A DNA stretch of 64,000 nucleotides, taken from contig CAJIYP010000003.1 in the NCBI GenBank assembly GCA_905181705.1, forward strand, positions 186,001 through 250,000, given 5' to 3'. This DNA is from Cryomorphaceae bacterium BACL29 MAG-121220-bin8 (GTDB taxonomy: Bacteria; Bacteroidota; Bacteroidia; Flavobacteriales; Flavobacteriaceae). The position numbers and the translations under genes are program-made. Shown piece by piece: positions 24,331 to 32,397 of this stretch; within the stretch, counting starts at the first letter, position 1, and the number at the start of each line of letters is the position of its first letter. The notes beneath the pieces were generated by a model. The model had not been told where the DNA came from, ran no database searches, and saw nothing but the letters and a program-made list of their open reading frames with translations.

Positions 24331-25182
24331 CTAATTGTTTATTAGATAAGTAAGAGTATCATTTAACATTTTAATTGAATCTTTTATTTTAGTCTCTTTA
24401 GCTAATACAAGTCCTTGATTTGCAATTTTTATAGCTTCATCTTTATCACCATATGCTAAATAGATTAAAGATTTTTTTTGCAGCATCCAATACGGTGTAT
24501 CATTTCTTAATTCAAAACACTTATCAATCCATTTTTTAGCAAGATTAACGTCTAAATTTTCTTCCAAATAAAAAACAGCCGCTTTATAATAATCTTGAGA
24601 TTTTGGATTATTATTTAAAGTTCTTTTAATATCAGAAATTACTTTTTCTTTGTTCAACGTATTTAGTTTGTAAGAAACTATTGTGTTTTCCCAATAAAAA
24701 TCCAAAGTTGCTCCGTTATTACTTAAATTATTTATAGCAATAGTAAACGTTTCTATTGAAAATGGAAGTTCGTTGGATTCAACTTTTACATTTAATACTA
24801 TTAAATTTTCATCCCAATTTCTTGGCAACCCCCAATTATCTGATTTATTATAAAGTATTAATTGCCAAGAGTCAACAGAGGGTCTAGTATATATTGAGTA
24901 AGTACCTTTTAAAACTTTTGAATCCTCTATCTCTACATCCTCACTAAAAGTTATTTTTGAATTTTGATTTGCACCAGTTCTCCAAATCTCATCAAAAGGA
25001 ATTAAACCGCCAAAAATTTCTCTTCCACGCATTGAAGGTCTAGAATAATCAATCTTTATATCAACAAGTCCTACTTTTTGTGTTAAAGTTGAGGGCGGGC
25101 TTGGTTGAGGAGTCTGAATTTGAGAAAAAGAAACAAAAGAAAAAAACAAAAAGGCAACAGAACTTGCAAAACATTTGTACAT
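24331..25182 (-). CDS. DUF2911 domain protein with C-terminal TPR-like helices, secreted
   Basis: 283 residues. A signal peptide (FASSVAFLFFSFVSFSQ, cleaved about residue 21) precedes the DUF2911 domain with its hallmark VDIKIDYSRPSMRGREIFGGLIPFDEIWRTGAN. A beta-rich stretch follows (GTYSIYTRPSVDSWQLILY). The last 100 residues are helical, with LAKKWIDKCFELRND and IYLAYGDKDEAIKIANQGL, TPR-like. The function of DUF2911 is unknown; it is common in flavobacteria and likely periplasmic. The stop lies 1 bp from the convergent symporter gene. Confidence 0.9.
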   Translation of the reverse strand: MYKCFASSVAFLFFSFVSFSQIQTPQPSPPSTLTQKVGLVDIKIDYSRPSMRGREIFGGLIPFDEIWRTGANQNSKITFSEDVEIEDSKVLKGTYSIYTRPSVDSWQLILYNKSDNWGLPRNWDENLIVLNVKVESNELPFSIETFTIAINNLSNNGATLDFYWENTIVSYKLNTLNKEKVISDIKRTLNNNPKSQDYYKAAVFYLEENLDVNLAKKWIDKCFELRNDTPYWMLQKKSLIYLAYGDKDEAIKIANQGLVLAKETKIKDSIKMLNDTLTYLINN

Positions 25183-25201
25183 AATAAATTTTTTAGATAT
25201 T

Positions 25202-25209
25202 CAAATCTA
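25202..25209 (-). promoter_or_regulatory. Possible -7 element for the DUF2911 gene
   Basis: TAGATTTG on the minus strand, with TTG 23 nt upstream, about 20 nt before the start codon. The spacing is at the long edge of the usual range. Confidence 0.35.
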
Positions 25210-25251
25210 TTAAATCTATTTAAATAAGATTACAATAATAATTAAAAAAGT

Positions 25252-25259
25252 TAATTTTG
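25252..25259 (+). promoter_or_regulatory. Possible -7 element for the photolyase operon
   Basis: TAATTTTG matches TANNTTTG and ends 16 nt before the TTG start of the SRPBCC gene. No TTG lies at a standard distance upstream, so the operon may need an activator or use another sigma factor. Confidence 0.35.
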
Positions 25260-25275
25260 ATTAAAATATTGAATC

Positions 25276-25737
25276 TTGAAATTATATCAGCTTAAAACAA
25301 AACAAAACATACCAATTTCGATTGATAAAGCTTGGAGCTTTTTTAGTAATCCTGAAAACTTAAAAGAAATAACTCCTAAAGAGATGAACTTTACAATTAT
25401 AAGTGGCGCTAACAGATCTATTTATTCTGGACAAATTATTCAATATAAAGTTACTCCAATGCTAGGCATCTCTACAAAATGGGTTACTGAAATAACTCAC
25501 GTAAAGGAAAAAGAATATTTTGTTGATGAACAAAGATTTGGTCCATACGCTTTATGGCACCATAAACATTTCATCAAAGAAATTGAAGGAGGTATTGAAA
25601 TGGAAGATATAGTAGATTATAAAATTCCATTCGGTTTGTTGGGACAGTTTGCACATTGGTTGTTTGTGAAAAATAAACTAAATCAAATTTTTAAATACAG
25701 AGAACAAATACTCATAAAATTATTCGGAAAATTTTAA
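25276..25737 (+). CDS. SRPBCC (START-like) family protein
   Basis: 153 residues from a TTG start. MKLYQLKTKQNIPISIDKAWSFFSNPENLKEITP is the typical opening of polyketide-cyclase/START-like folds, which form a hydrophobic cavity; KWVTEITHVKEKEYFVDEQRFGPYALWHHKHFIKE and VDYKIPFGLLGQ follow. The ligand is unknown. It is the first gene of a tight run: SDR gene 2 bp later, then two photolyase genes and DUF2805. Similar neighbours recur beside photolyase genes in other light-exposed bacteria (from memory), suggesting a role in light or UV response. Confidence 0.85.
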   Translation: MKLYQLKTKQNIPISIDKAWSFFSNPENLKEITPKEMNFTIISGANRSIYSGQIIQYKVTPMLGISTKWVTEITHVKEKEYFVDEQRFGPYALWHHKHFIKEIEGGIEMEDIVDYKIPFGLLGQFAHWLFVKNKLNQIFKYREQILIKLFGKF

Positions 25738-25739
25738 TT

Positions 25740-26441
25740 ATGAAAAAAAATATTTTATTTATTGGAGGATCAACTGGAATTGGGTTGGAGACAGTTAAAT
25801 TATTACATGAAAAACATAATTTGTTTGTTGCGTGCAGAAGTGATGAAAATCTATCTAATCTAAATGTAACTTATATACGTTTTGATGTTTTAAATGATGA
25901 ATTAGATTTAGAAAAAATTCCTGAATCATTACATGGATTTGTTTACTTTCCAGGAAGTATAAACCTAAGACCTTTCAGAGGATTGAAAATCAGTACGTTT
26001 GAAGAGGATTTAAATATTAATTTTATATCAATGGTGAAAACACTACAGAAAGTTTTAAATAATTTAAAAAAATCAGAAAATTGTAGTGTAGTTCTGTACA
26101 GTACAGTAGCTGTAAAAGTTGGAATGCCATTTCATAGTAGTGTGTCGGCATCAAAAGGAGCAATTGAAGGATTTGCTAAATCTTTAGCAGCAGAATTTGC
26201 CCCTAACATAAGAGTTAATGTAGTTGCACCTTCACTAACTGATACACCCTTAGCGAGTAGATTCTTAAATAATGAAGTTAAAAAAGAAAAAGTTGGTGAT
26301 AGGCATCCCTTAAAAAGACACGGAAATGCTATTGATATAGCTAATTCAACTGCTTTTTTATTAAGTGATGAGAGTTCATGGTTAACAGGTCAAATATTGG
26401 GTGTTGATGGGGGAATGTCAACATTAAACACATCTAATTGA
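25740..26441 (+). CDS. SDR-fold protein lacking the catalytic tyrosine
   Basis: 233 residues of the short-chain dehydrogenase/reductase fold: NAD(P) loop GGSTGIG near 9-15, a Ser near 121 in VVLYSTVAV, and C-terminal LTDTPLASRFL and WLTGQILGVDGGMS. The usual YxxxK reads VSASK (about 135-139), so the catalytic Tyr is Val while the Lys is kept. I believe its relatives in photolyase operons share this, so it may bind a nucleotide without normal reductase activity, or use different chemistry. It lies second in the photolyase operon and overlaps the photolyase TTG start by 4 bp (TTGA). Confidence 0.9.
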   Translation: MKKNILFIGGSTGIGLETVKLLHEKHNLFVACRSDENLSNLNVTYIRFDVLNDELDLEKIPESLHGFVYFPGSINLRPFRGLKISTFEEDLNINFISMVKTLQKVLNNLKKSENCSVVLYSTVAVKVGMPFHSSVSASKGAIEGFAKSLAAEFAPNIRVNVVAPSLTDTPLASRFLNNEVKKEKVGDRHPLKRHGNAIDIANSTAFLLSDESSWLTGQILGVDGGMSTLNTSN

Positions 26442-27739
26442 ACAAGAAATTAGCAATTTTTTGGTTTAGAAGAGATCTTCGTTTAAATGATAATGCGGGA
26501 CTTTACCATGCTTTGAAAAATAACTCAAAAGTATTACCAATCTTTATTTACGACAAGAACACATTAGATAAACTTAATGGTTCAGATCATAGACTAGATT
26601 TTATTGAATTTTCATTAAAAAAAATAAATACATTATTGATTAAAAAAAATAAATCAGTTTCAATATATTACGGAAAACCATTAAATATTTTTTTAGAACT
26701 AGTAAAAAAATATAATATTTCTAAAGTTTATACAAATAATGATTACACTCCTTATTCTGTTAAAAGAGACAATACAATAAAAGAACTCCTAACCTCAAAA
26801 AACATAGAGTTTTATAGCTATAAAGACCATGTTTTATTTGAAAAATCTGAAATAGTAAAAAATGATAATACACCTTATAAGGTTTACACTCCGTATTCGA
26901 GAAAATGGATGCTAAAAATGTCAGAAATCAATATTGATTTTTTTAATTCTGAACAAATATTAAATAATTTATGGAAGGATGGAACAAACAATATTTCATT
27001 AGAAGAAATTGGTTTTAAAAAAAATAATTTAAAACCATTAAACTTAAATTTGTCAGATAAAATAATTGAGGAATATGAAAAAACCAGAAACTTTCCATCA
27101 ATTAACGGTACATCCAAAATTGGATTGCATTTGAGATTTGGTACAGTTAGTATCAGAGAAATGGTTAAAAAAGCTGAATTATCAAAAAACAAGACTTTTT
27201 TAAAAGAATTAATTTGGAGAGAGTTTTTTCAACAAATACTATTTCATTTTCCTCAAACAGTTAATAAAAGTTTTAAACCTAAATACGATAGAATAGAATG
27301 GATTAATAAGGAGGATCAATTCACAAAATGGTGTAGTGGGCAAACTGGATTCCCTTTAGTTGATGCAGGAATGAGAGAATTGAATCAAACAGGGTTTATG
27401 CACAACCGTGTTAGAATGTTGGTAGGAAGTTTTTTATGTAAGCATTTATTAATTGATTGGAGATGGGGAGAAGCATACTTTGCAAAAAAATTATTTGATT
27501 ATGAAACGGCTAGCAATGTAGGTAATTGGCAATGGGTTGCAGGTTGTGGGGTAGACGCTTCCCCTTATTTTAGAATTTTTAACCCTCATGAACAAATAAA
27601 AAAATTTGATAAACTATTAAATTATACAAAAAAATGGGTACCAGAAATTGATACAGATCAATATATTAAACCCATCGTAGATCACAGAGAAGCTAGAGAA
27701 AGATGTTTAATTACCTATAAAAAAGCTTTAAATAATTGA
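26438..27739 (+). CDS. phrB: Deoxyribodipyrimidine photolyase (class I CPD type)
   Basis: 433 residues from a TTG start that overlaps the SDR stop. The N-terminal alpha/beta antenna domain begins LAIFWFRRDLRLNDNAGL; the C-terminal FAD domain has TSKIGLHLRFGTVSIREM, LKELIWREFFQQILF, GQTGFPLVDAGMRELNQTGFMHNRVRML and NWQWVAGCGVDASPYFRIFNP, all family signatures. It should use blue light to split cyclobutane pyrimidine dimers. It is followed, with another 4-bp TTGA overlap, by a second photolyase-superfamily gene. Confidence 0.94.
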   Translation: MNKKLAIFWFRRDLRLNDNAGLYHALKNNSKVLPIFIYDKNTLDKLNGSDHRLDFIEFSLKKINTLLIKKNKSVSIYYGKPLNIFLELVKKYNISKVYTNNDYTPYSVKRDNTIKELLTSKNIEFYSYKDHVLFEKSEIVKNDNTPYKVYTPYSRKWMLKMSEINIDFFNSEQILNNLWKDGTNNISLEEIGFKKNNLKPLNLNLSDKIIEEYEKTRNFPSINGTSKIGLHLRFGTVSIREMVKKAELSKNKTFLKELIWREFFQQILFHFPQTVNKSFKPKYDRIEWINKEDQFTKWCSGQTGFPLVDAGMRELNQTGFMHNRVRMLVGSFLCKHLLIDWRWGEAYFAKKLFDYETASNVGNWQWVAGCGVDASPYFRIFNPHEQIKKFDKLLNYTKKWVPEIDTDQYIKPIVDHREARERCLITYKKALNN

Positions 27740-29208
27740 ATAACATTAATATAGTTTTTCCGAATCAACTTTTTGAAAAAAGTGTACTTATTGAAAATAA
27801 TTATAAAACATATTTAATTGAGGAATATTTGTTTTTTAGTCATTATAATTTTCATAAACAAAAGATAGTTTTTCATAGAGATTCAATGAAAAATTACTAT
27901 GATTATTTAATTGAAAAAGGAATAGAAGTAATTTATATTAATTCTTTTGATAGCCAATCTGATATAAGAGAATTTTTAAAGCATCTAAAAGCAAAACAAA
28001 TAAACATTTATAATCCTATTGATAATTGGCTTGAAAAAAGAATTTCTTCTTCATGCAAAGAAAATGATATCTCTATAAACTTTTATGAAAACCCTCTATT
28101 CATAAATAAAGAAGATGAACTTTTACCTTTTTTTAGCACTACAAAAAAAAAATTTTTTCAAACACCTTTTTATAAAAATCAAAGAAACAAACTAAACATA
28201 CTTTTAGACAAAGAAAAAAAACCTCTGGGTGGAAAATGGACGTTTGATGATATGAATAGGAAAAAATTTCCTAAAAATAAAAATACACCTGTAATTGATT
28301 ACTCTGAAATTAAAAGTAAAAATTATATTGATTCAAGGAAATATATTTCTCAATATTTTCCTAAAAATAACGGGGAATTGGGTGAAAATCAATTATACCC
28401 AACAGACTTTAAATCTGCTAAAATTTGGTTTAATAATTTTTTAAATTCAAGATTTAATGAATTTGGAATATACGAAGATGCTGTTTTAATTAAAGAATCT
28501 ATTATAAACCATAGTGTTTTATCTCCACTAATAAACTCAGGACTTCTAGATCCAAAATATATTTTAAATACCTCGTTAGATTTTTATAAAAAAAATAATA
28601 TTCCATTAAATTCATCTGAGGGATTTATTAGACAAATAATTGGTTGGAGAGAATTTATAAGAGGTGTATATGTTTCTAAAGGAACAGAAGAAAGATTAAA
28701 AAATTATTGGGGTTTTAAAAGAAAAATTCCTAAATCTTTTTATGATGGATCAACAGGAATTGATCCCATTGACGATACAATACATAAAGTAAATAAAACA
28801 GGGTATGCTAACCATATTGAAAGATTGATGATTTTAGGCAATTTCATGGTTTTATGTGAGTTCGATCCCGATGAGGTTTATAAATGGTTTATGGAATTAT
28901 TTATTGATTCTTATGACTGGGTAATGGTTCCTAATGTATATGGAATGAGTCAATTTGCTGATGGTGGTCTAATGTCTACTAAACCTTATATAAGTAGCAG
29001 TAATTATATAATAAAAATGAGTGACTATAAAAAAGGTGAATGGAGTGATGTTTGGGATGGACTTTTTTGGTCATTCATGGATAAACAAAGAGAATTTTTT
29101 AGTAAAAATCCCAGAATGAGAATGCTAATAAGTACTTTTGATAAAATGGATTCATTTAAAAAAGAGAAACTACTAATCGATGCGGATAATTTTATAACAA
29201 AACTTTAG
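27736..29208 (+). CDS. Cryptochrome/photolyase of the FeS-BCP type, without the Fe-S cysteine motif
   Basis: 490 residues from TTG. The N-terminal domain (NINIVFPNQLFEKSVL) and FAD domain (GFIRQIIGWREFIRGVY, HIERLMILGNFMVL, VPNVYGMSQFADGGLMSTKPYISSSNYI) match the bacterial (6-4) photolyase/cryptochrome group that normally carries a 4Fe-4S cluster. In that group a Cys-rich stretch follows the KPYI/NYI segment; here it reads MSDYKKGEWSDVWDGLFW (about 427-444) with no Cys. I recall the same form in other flavobacteria. It may repair (6-4) photoproducts without the cluster or act as a light sensor. It is coupled to phrB by TTGA and followed 1 bp later by DUF2805. Confidence 0.88.
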   Translation: MNNINIVFPNQLFEKSVLIENNYKTYLIEEYLFFSHYNFHKQKIVFHRDSMKNYYDYLIEKGIEVIYINSFDSQSDIREFLKHLKAKQINIYNPIDNWLEKRISSSCKENDISINFYENPLFINKEDELLPFFSTTKKKFFQTPFYKNQRNKLNILLDKEKKPLGGKWTFDDMNRKKFPKNKNTPVIDYSEIKSKNYIDSRKYISQYFPKNNGELGENQLYPTDFKSAKIWFNNFLNSRFNEFGIYEDAVLIKESIINHSVLSPLINSGLLDPKYILNTSLDFYKKNNIPLNSSEGFIRQIIGWREFIRGVYVSKGTEERLKNYWGFKRKIPKSFYDGSTGIDPIDDTIHKVNKTGYANHIERLMILGNFMVLCEFDPDEVYKWFMELFIDSYDWVMVPNVYGMSQFADGGLMSTKPYISSSNYIIKMSDYKKGEWSDVWDGLFWSFMDKQREFFSKNPRMRMLISTFDKMDSFKKEKLLIDADNFITKL

Positions 29209-29209
29209 T

Positions 29210-29488
29210 ATGCTAGAACTTAATTCCATACAAATTGATAGAGTAATAGAAATGGCCTGGGAAGACAGGACTCCATTTGAAGCAATTTTATTTCAATTCA
29301 ATCTAAGTGAGAAAGATGTTATTAAGTTAATGAGAACTAATTTAAAGCAATCAAGCTTTAAAAGATGGCGAAAAAGAGTGAATAGTGGAGTAAGTCAAAA
29401 GCATCTAAAAAAAAGGAATCCTGAAATTAATAGATTTAAATGTAGTCGACAAAAATCTATATCCGGAAATAAAATAAGTAAAAGGTAG
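29210..29488 (+). CDS. DUF2805 / TIGR03643 family protein
   Basis: 92 residues. DRVIEMAWEDRTPFEAILFQFNLSEKDVIKLMRTNL and FKRWRKRVNSGVSQKHLKK are the signature of this small basic family; the tail is Lys/Arg-rich (KISKR end). The helix pattern and basic charge suggest nucleic-acid binding, but the function is unknown. It starts 1 bp after the second photolyase gene, so it belongs to the same operon; as far as I recall such neighbours are common in marine bacteria. It converges on murA with a 4-bp gap. Confidence 0.88.
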   Translation: MLELNSIQIDRVIEMAWEDRTPFEAILFQFNLSEKDVIKLMRTNLKQSSFKRWRKRVNSGVSQKHLKKRNPEINRFKCSRQKSISGNKISKR

Positions 29489-29492
29489 TTGC

Positions 29493-30800
29493 CTAAATTC
29501 TTTTAATATTTGCGCCTAAAGCCAATAGCCTACCATCAATATTTTCATAACCTCTATCAATTTGCTCAATATTATGTATAGTACTAGTTCCTTTTGCAGA
29601 AAGTGCAGCAATTAATAGTGATATTCCAGCTCTAATGTCTGGAGATACCATAGTAGTAGCTTTCAATTGGGACTTAAAGTCATGACCTATAACATTGGCT
29701 CTATGAGGATCACATAGAATAATTTTAGCACCCATATCAATTAATTTATCGACAAAAAATAATCTACTTTCAAACATTTTCTGGTGAATAAGTACGCTTC
29801 CTCTTGCTTGAGTTGCTACAACTAAAACTATACTTAATAAATCTGGTGTAAATCCTGGCCAAGGTGCATCCGAAATAGTAAGTACTGAGCCATCAATATA
29901 ATTTTGAATTTCATAACCGTTATTATGCTCTGGAATATAAATATCATCCTCTTTAATTTGAATTGTAATTCCTAGTTTCCTAAAAATATCCGGAATTTGA
30001 CCTAAATTTTCTAAACTAACGTTTTTAATTGTTATTTCACTTTTAGTCATAGCTGCCATTCCAATCCAGCTTCCTATTTCGATCATGTCAGGGAGAACTT
30101 TATGTGAACAACCATCTAGTGAATTAACTCCATGAATCTCTAGTAAATTAGAACCAATTCCGAAAATATTAGCGCCCATATTTACTAACATTTTACATAA
30201 CTGCTGAATATATGGCTCACAAGCTGCATTATAAATTTGTGTCTTTCCTTCAGCTAAACATGCTGCCATTAATATGTTTGCAGTTCCAGTAACAGAAGCT
30301 TGATCTAAGAGTATGTATGTACCTTTTAATTTTTTTGATTCAACACCATAAAAATGTTCTTCTCTATTGTATCTAAATGAAGCTCCTAATTTAATTAAAC
30401 CTAAGAAATGAGTATCTAACCTTCTTCTTCCAATTTTATCTCCCCCCGGCTTTGGAATATATCCTTTTCCGAAACGAGCTAACAAAGGACCAACAACCAT
30501 AATTGAGCCTCTTAAACTACTTCCTTTTTTCTTAAAAGCTTCAGATTGTAAATAATCTACATTAATATTATTTGCTTTAAAAGAATATTTGTTTTTAGAT
30601 AATTTATTAATCTTAACACCTAAAAATGATAAAAGATCTATTAGCTTGATTACATCAATTATGTCAGGTATGTTATCAATTACAACTTCTTTATCTGTAA
30701 GCAAAGTAGCACAAATGACTTGCAATGCTTCATTTTTTGCGCCTTGAGGGTGAATATCTCCATTTAGCTTAAGTCCACCTTCAATTAAAAAAGTACCCAT
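29493..30800 (-). CDS. murA: UDP-N-acetylglucosamine 1-carboxyvinyltransferase with Asp in place of the catalytic Cys
   Basis: 435 residues. MurA joins enolpyruvate to UDP-GlcNAc, the first committed peptidoglycan step. FLIEGGLKLNGDIHPQGAKNEAL at the N-terminus, SIMVVGPLLARFGKGY, and the C-terminal ATTMVSPDIRAGISLLIAALSA with its Asp and Arg are typical. The active-site loop reads PKPGGDKIGRRRLD: the residue equivalent to E. coli Cys115 is Asp (about 121). Cys-to-Asp enzymes stay active and resist fosfomycin, as in Mycobacterium and Chlamydia. It is co-directional with DUF4290, 11 bp downstream of it. Confidence 0.95.
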   Translation of the reverse strand: MGTFLIEGGLKLNGDIHPQGAKNEALQVICATLLTDKEVVIDNIPDIIDVIKLIDLLSFLGVKINKLSKNKYSFKANNINVDYLQSEAFKKKGSSLRGSIMVVGPLLARFGKGYIPKPGGDKIGRRRLDTHFLGLIKLGASFRYNREEHFYGVESKKLKGTYILLDQASVTGTANILMAACLAEGKTQIYNAACEPYIQQLCKMLVNMGANIFGIGSNLLEIHGVNSLDGCSHKVLPDMIEIGSWIGMAAMTKSEITIKNVSLENLGQIPDIFRKLGITIQIKEDDIYIPEHNNGYEIQNYIDGSVLTISDAPWPGFTPDLLSIVLVVATQARGSVLIHQKMFESRLFFVDKLIDMGAKIILCDPHRANVIGHDFKSQLKATTMVSPDIRAGISLLIAALSAKGTSTIHNIEQIDRGYENIDGRLLALGANIKRI

Positions 30801-30811
30801 TTAAATAGATA

Positions 30812-31459
30812 TTAGTTATTATTTCTTTTTTTAAAATTACGATATGGCTTTTTATTCTTAGGTGGATGTTTAGTGAATTTTTTATTTGTTAGTTTAATTA
30901 AATTGTGTGATTCCGATAATGGTTTACTTGAACTATCTAAAACTAGCTTTCCATCTGAAAGTTCTAATAAATGACCAAAAATAACATCATTTTCAACAGT
31001 GTCTTTATTCCAATTTAAAAAACATTTTTTCATATGATTAGCTATAACATAAACTAACTCATTTTTCATTTCACCTTCCTCCCATCCAACAGCAACATCT
31101 ATCATTTTTTTAATATTATTTCCATAAAATCTATATTTAGGAAAGTTCTGAGGGTAGTTTAACTTGTCGGGTCTTTGAGAAAAAACTTCTTTAGATGGTA
31201 CTGGATAAGGTGAATCTACATCTAATTTGAAATCAGACATGATAAAGAGCTGATCCCAAAGTTTATGTTGAAAATCTGGAACATCTCTTAAGTGAGGGTT
31301 AAGATTACCCATTACTCCAATTATTGCTTTTGCAATTTTATTTCTTTCATTTTTATCTTGACACGCCAATGCTTGATCGATCATTTTATGAAGGTGTCTT
31401 CCATATTCTGGAATTATTAACTTCGTTCTTTCTGTGTTATATTCTAAATTATCTATCAA
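30812..31459 (-). CDS. DUF4290 domain protein
   Basis: 215 residues. LEYNTERTKLIIPEYGRHLHKMIDQALACQDKNERN at the N-terminus and PHLRDVPDFQHKLWDQLFIMSDF are typical of DUF4290, a family found mainly in Bacteroidota and usually next to murA, as here. A helical core is followed by a Lys/Arg-rich tail (KFTKHPPKNKKPYRNFKKR). The function is unknown; the murA link and the basic tail hint at a cytoplasmic partner of wall synthesis or RNA binding, which is inference. Confidence 0.88.
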   Translation of the reverse strand: MIDNLEYNTERTKLIIPEYGRHLHKMIDQALACQDKNERNKIAKAIIGVMGNLNPHLRDVPDFQHKLWDQLFIMSDFKLDVDSPYPVPSKEVFSQRPDKLNYPQNFPKYRFYGNNIKKMIDVAVGWEEGEMKNELVYVIANHMKKCFLNWNKDTVENDVIFGHLLELSDGKLVLDSSSKPLSESHNLIKLTNKKFTKHPPKNKKPYRNFKKRNNN

Positions 31460-31510
31460 AATTTGGGTGATTTAAATATTAAAAGTTTTACAAATTTAAT
31501 AAATTAAAAC

Positions 31511-31795
31511 TCATAATGATATTATTCCATCTATTTGAGAGGCTAATTTATATTTTTGAATGATTTCATTAGGCGATTTCATCGTAGCTGTTATCGTTAT
31601 GCTAGTATAATTTTTAGATGATGAAATATTAGATGAAATTTCAGTATTAATATCCTTAAATAGATTCTTTACAAAATTAACATCAGATGAACTAGATTTT
31701 AAAATAAATTTAAACTTGTAAATAGAAGGCCAAACAGATGAGTCAGCGAGCTGTTTTTCTAATCTTTGATAAAAATCATCATTTTTATTCAACAT
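31511..31795 (-). CDS. DUF493 family protein
   Basis: 94 residues from the ATG at 31795 (MLNKNDDFYQRLEKQLADSSVWPSIYKFKF). The track's start at 31936 adds 47 residues that only mirror the opposite ATPase gene. The small ferredoxin-like alpha/beta fold ends YTSITITATMKSPNEIIQKYKLASQIDGIISL, the DUF493/YbeD signature. The function is unknown; YbeD-like proteins may bind ligands in the manner of ACT domains. It is divergent from the ATPase gene, 52 bp away. Confidence 0.85.
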   Translation of the reverse strand: MLNKNDDFYQRLEKQLADSSVWPSIYKFKFILKSSSSDVNFVKNLFKDINTEISSNISSSKNYTSITITATMKSPNEIIQKYKLASQIDGIISL

Positions 31796-31847
31796 TATTT
31801 CAAATATATATATAAATAAAGTTTTATTAATTAATAAATTAGCATTG

Positions 31848-32378
31848 ATGAATTCTAAAAAAAAATTTGTGATCACGGGGGGTCCTGGATCTGGAAAAAC
31901 TAGCCTTATAAATGAATTCGAGAAAAGAAACTTCAATTGTGAACATGAAATAGTGAGGTTACTGACTATTAAAGGGAAAAAAGAAGGGTTTGATCAAGTT
32001 TTTCTTAAAAACCCACTAAACTTCACTAAAACATTATTAGATTTAAGAATAAGTCAGTACAATAAAAAACCAAAAAGCCAAATAACATTTTATGACAGAG
32101 GAGTTCACGATACCCTCGCTTATTTAAATTTTGTAAAAGCTAAAATTGATTTTAATTTAATAGAAAAATGTAAGTTAATAAAATACGATTTGGCTTTCAT
32201 TCTCCCACCTTGGGAGGAAATTTATCAAAAAGATGACTGTAGGTATGAAAATTTTGAAGAATCAACTAAGATATACTATGAAATAATTAAAATTTATGAA
32301 TTTTTTCAAATAGATACAATAATTTTAGAAAAAGATTCGATAATAAATAGAGTAAATAAAATTTTAAGTTATACATAA
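31848..32378 (+). CDS. P-loop ATPase/kinase-like protein (AAA_28-type)
   Basis: 176 residues from the ATG at 31848. Walker A is FVITGGPGSGKTSLINEFEKR near residues 6-16; ITFYDRGVHDTLAYL supplies an FDRG-like Walker B/substrate segment; DLAFILPPWEEIYQKDDCRYE has the PPWExxxxxDxxR pattern of a nucleotide-kinase-like lid. These small ATP-binding proteins are widespread in flavobacteria with unknown substrate. It is followed by fmt after 19 bp and may be co-transcribed. Confidence 0.82.
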   Translation: MNSKKKFVITGGPGSGKTSLINEFEKRNFNCEHEIVRLLTIKGKKEGFDQVFLKNPLNFTKTLLDLRISQYNKKPKSQITFYDRGVHDTLAYLNFVKAKIDFNLIEKCKLIKYDLAFILPPWEEIYQKDDCRYENFEESTKIYYEIIKIYEFFQIDTIILEKDSIINRVNKILSYT

Positions 32379-32397
32379 TTTAAAATATGATTTGGAA

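Noticed and set aside
31796-31936. N-terminal extension of the DUF493 ORF in the track
   Set aside because: It overlaps the divergent ATPase gene start and is not part of the family; the ATG at 31795 gives the normal length.
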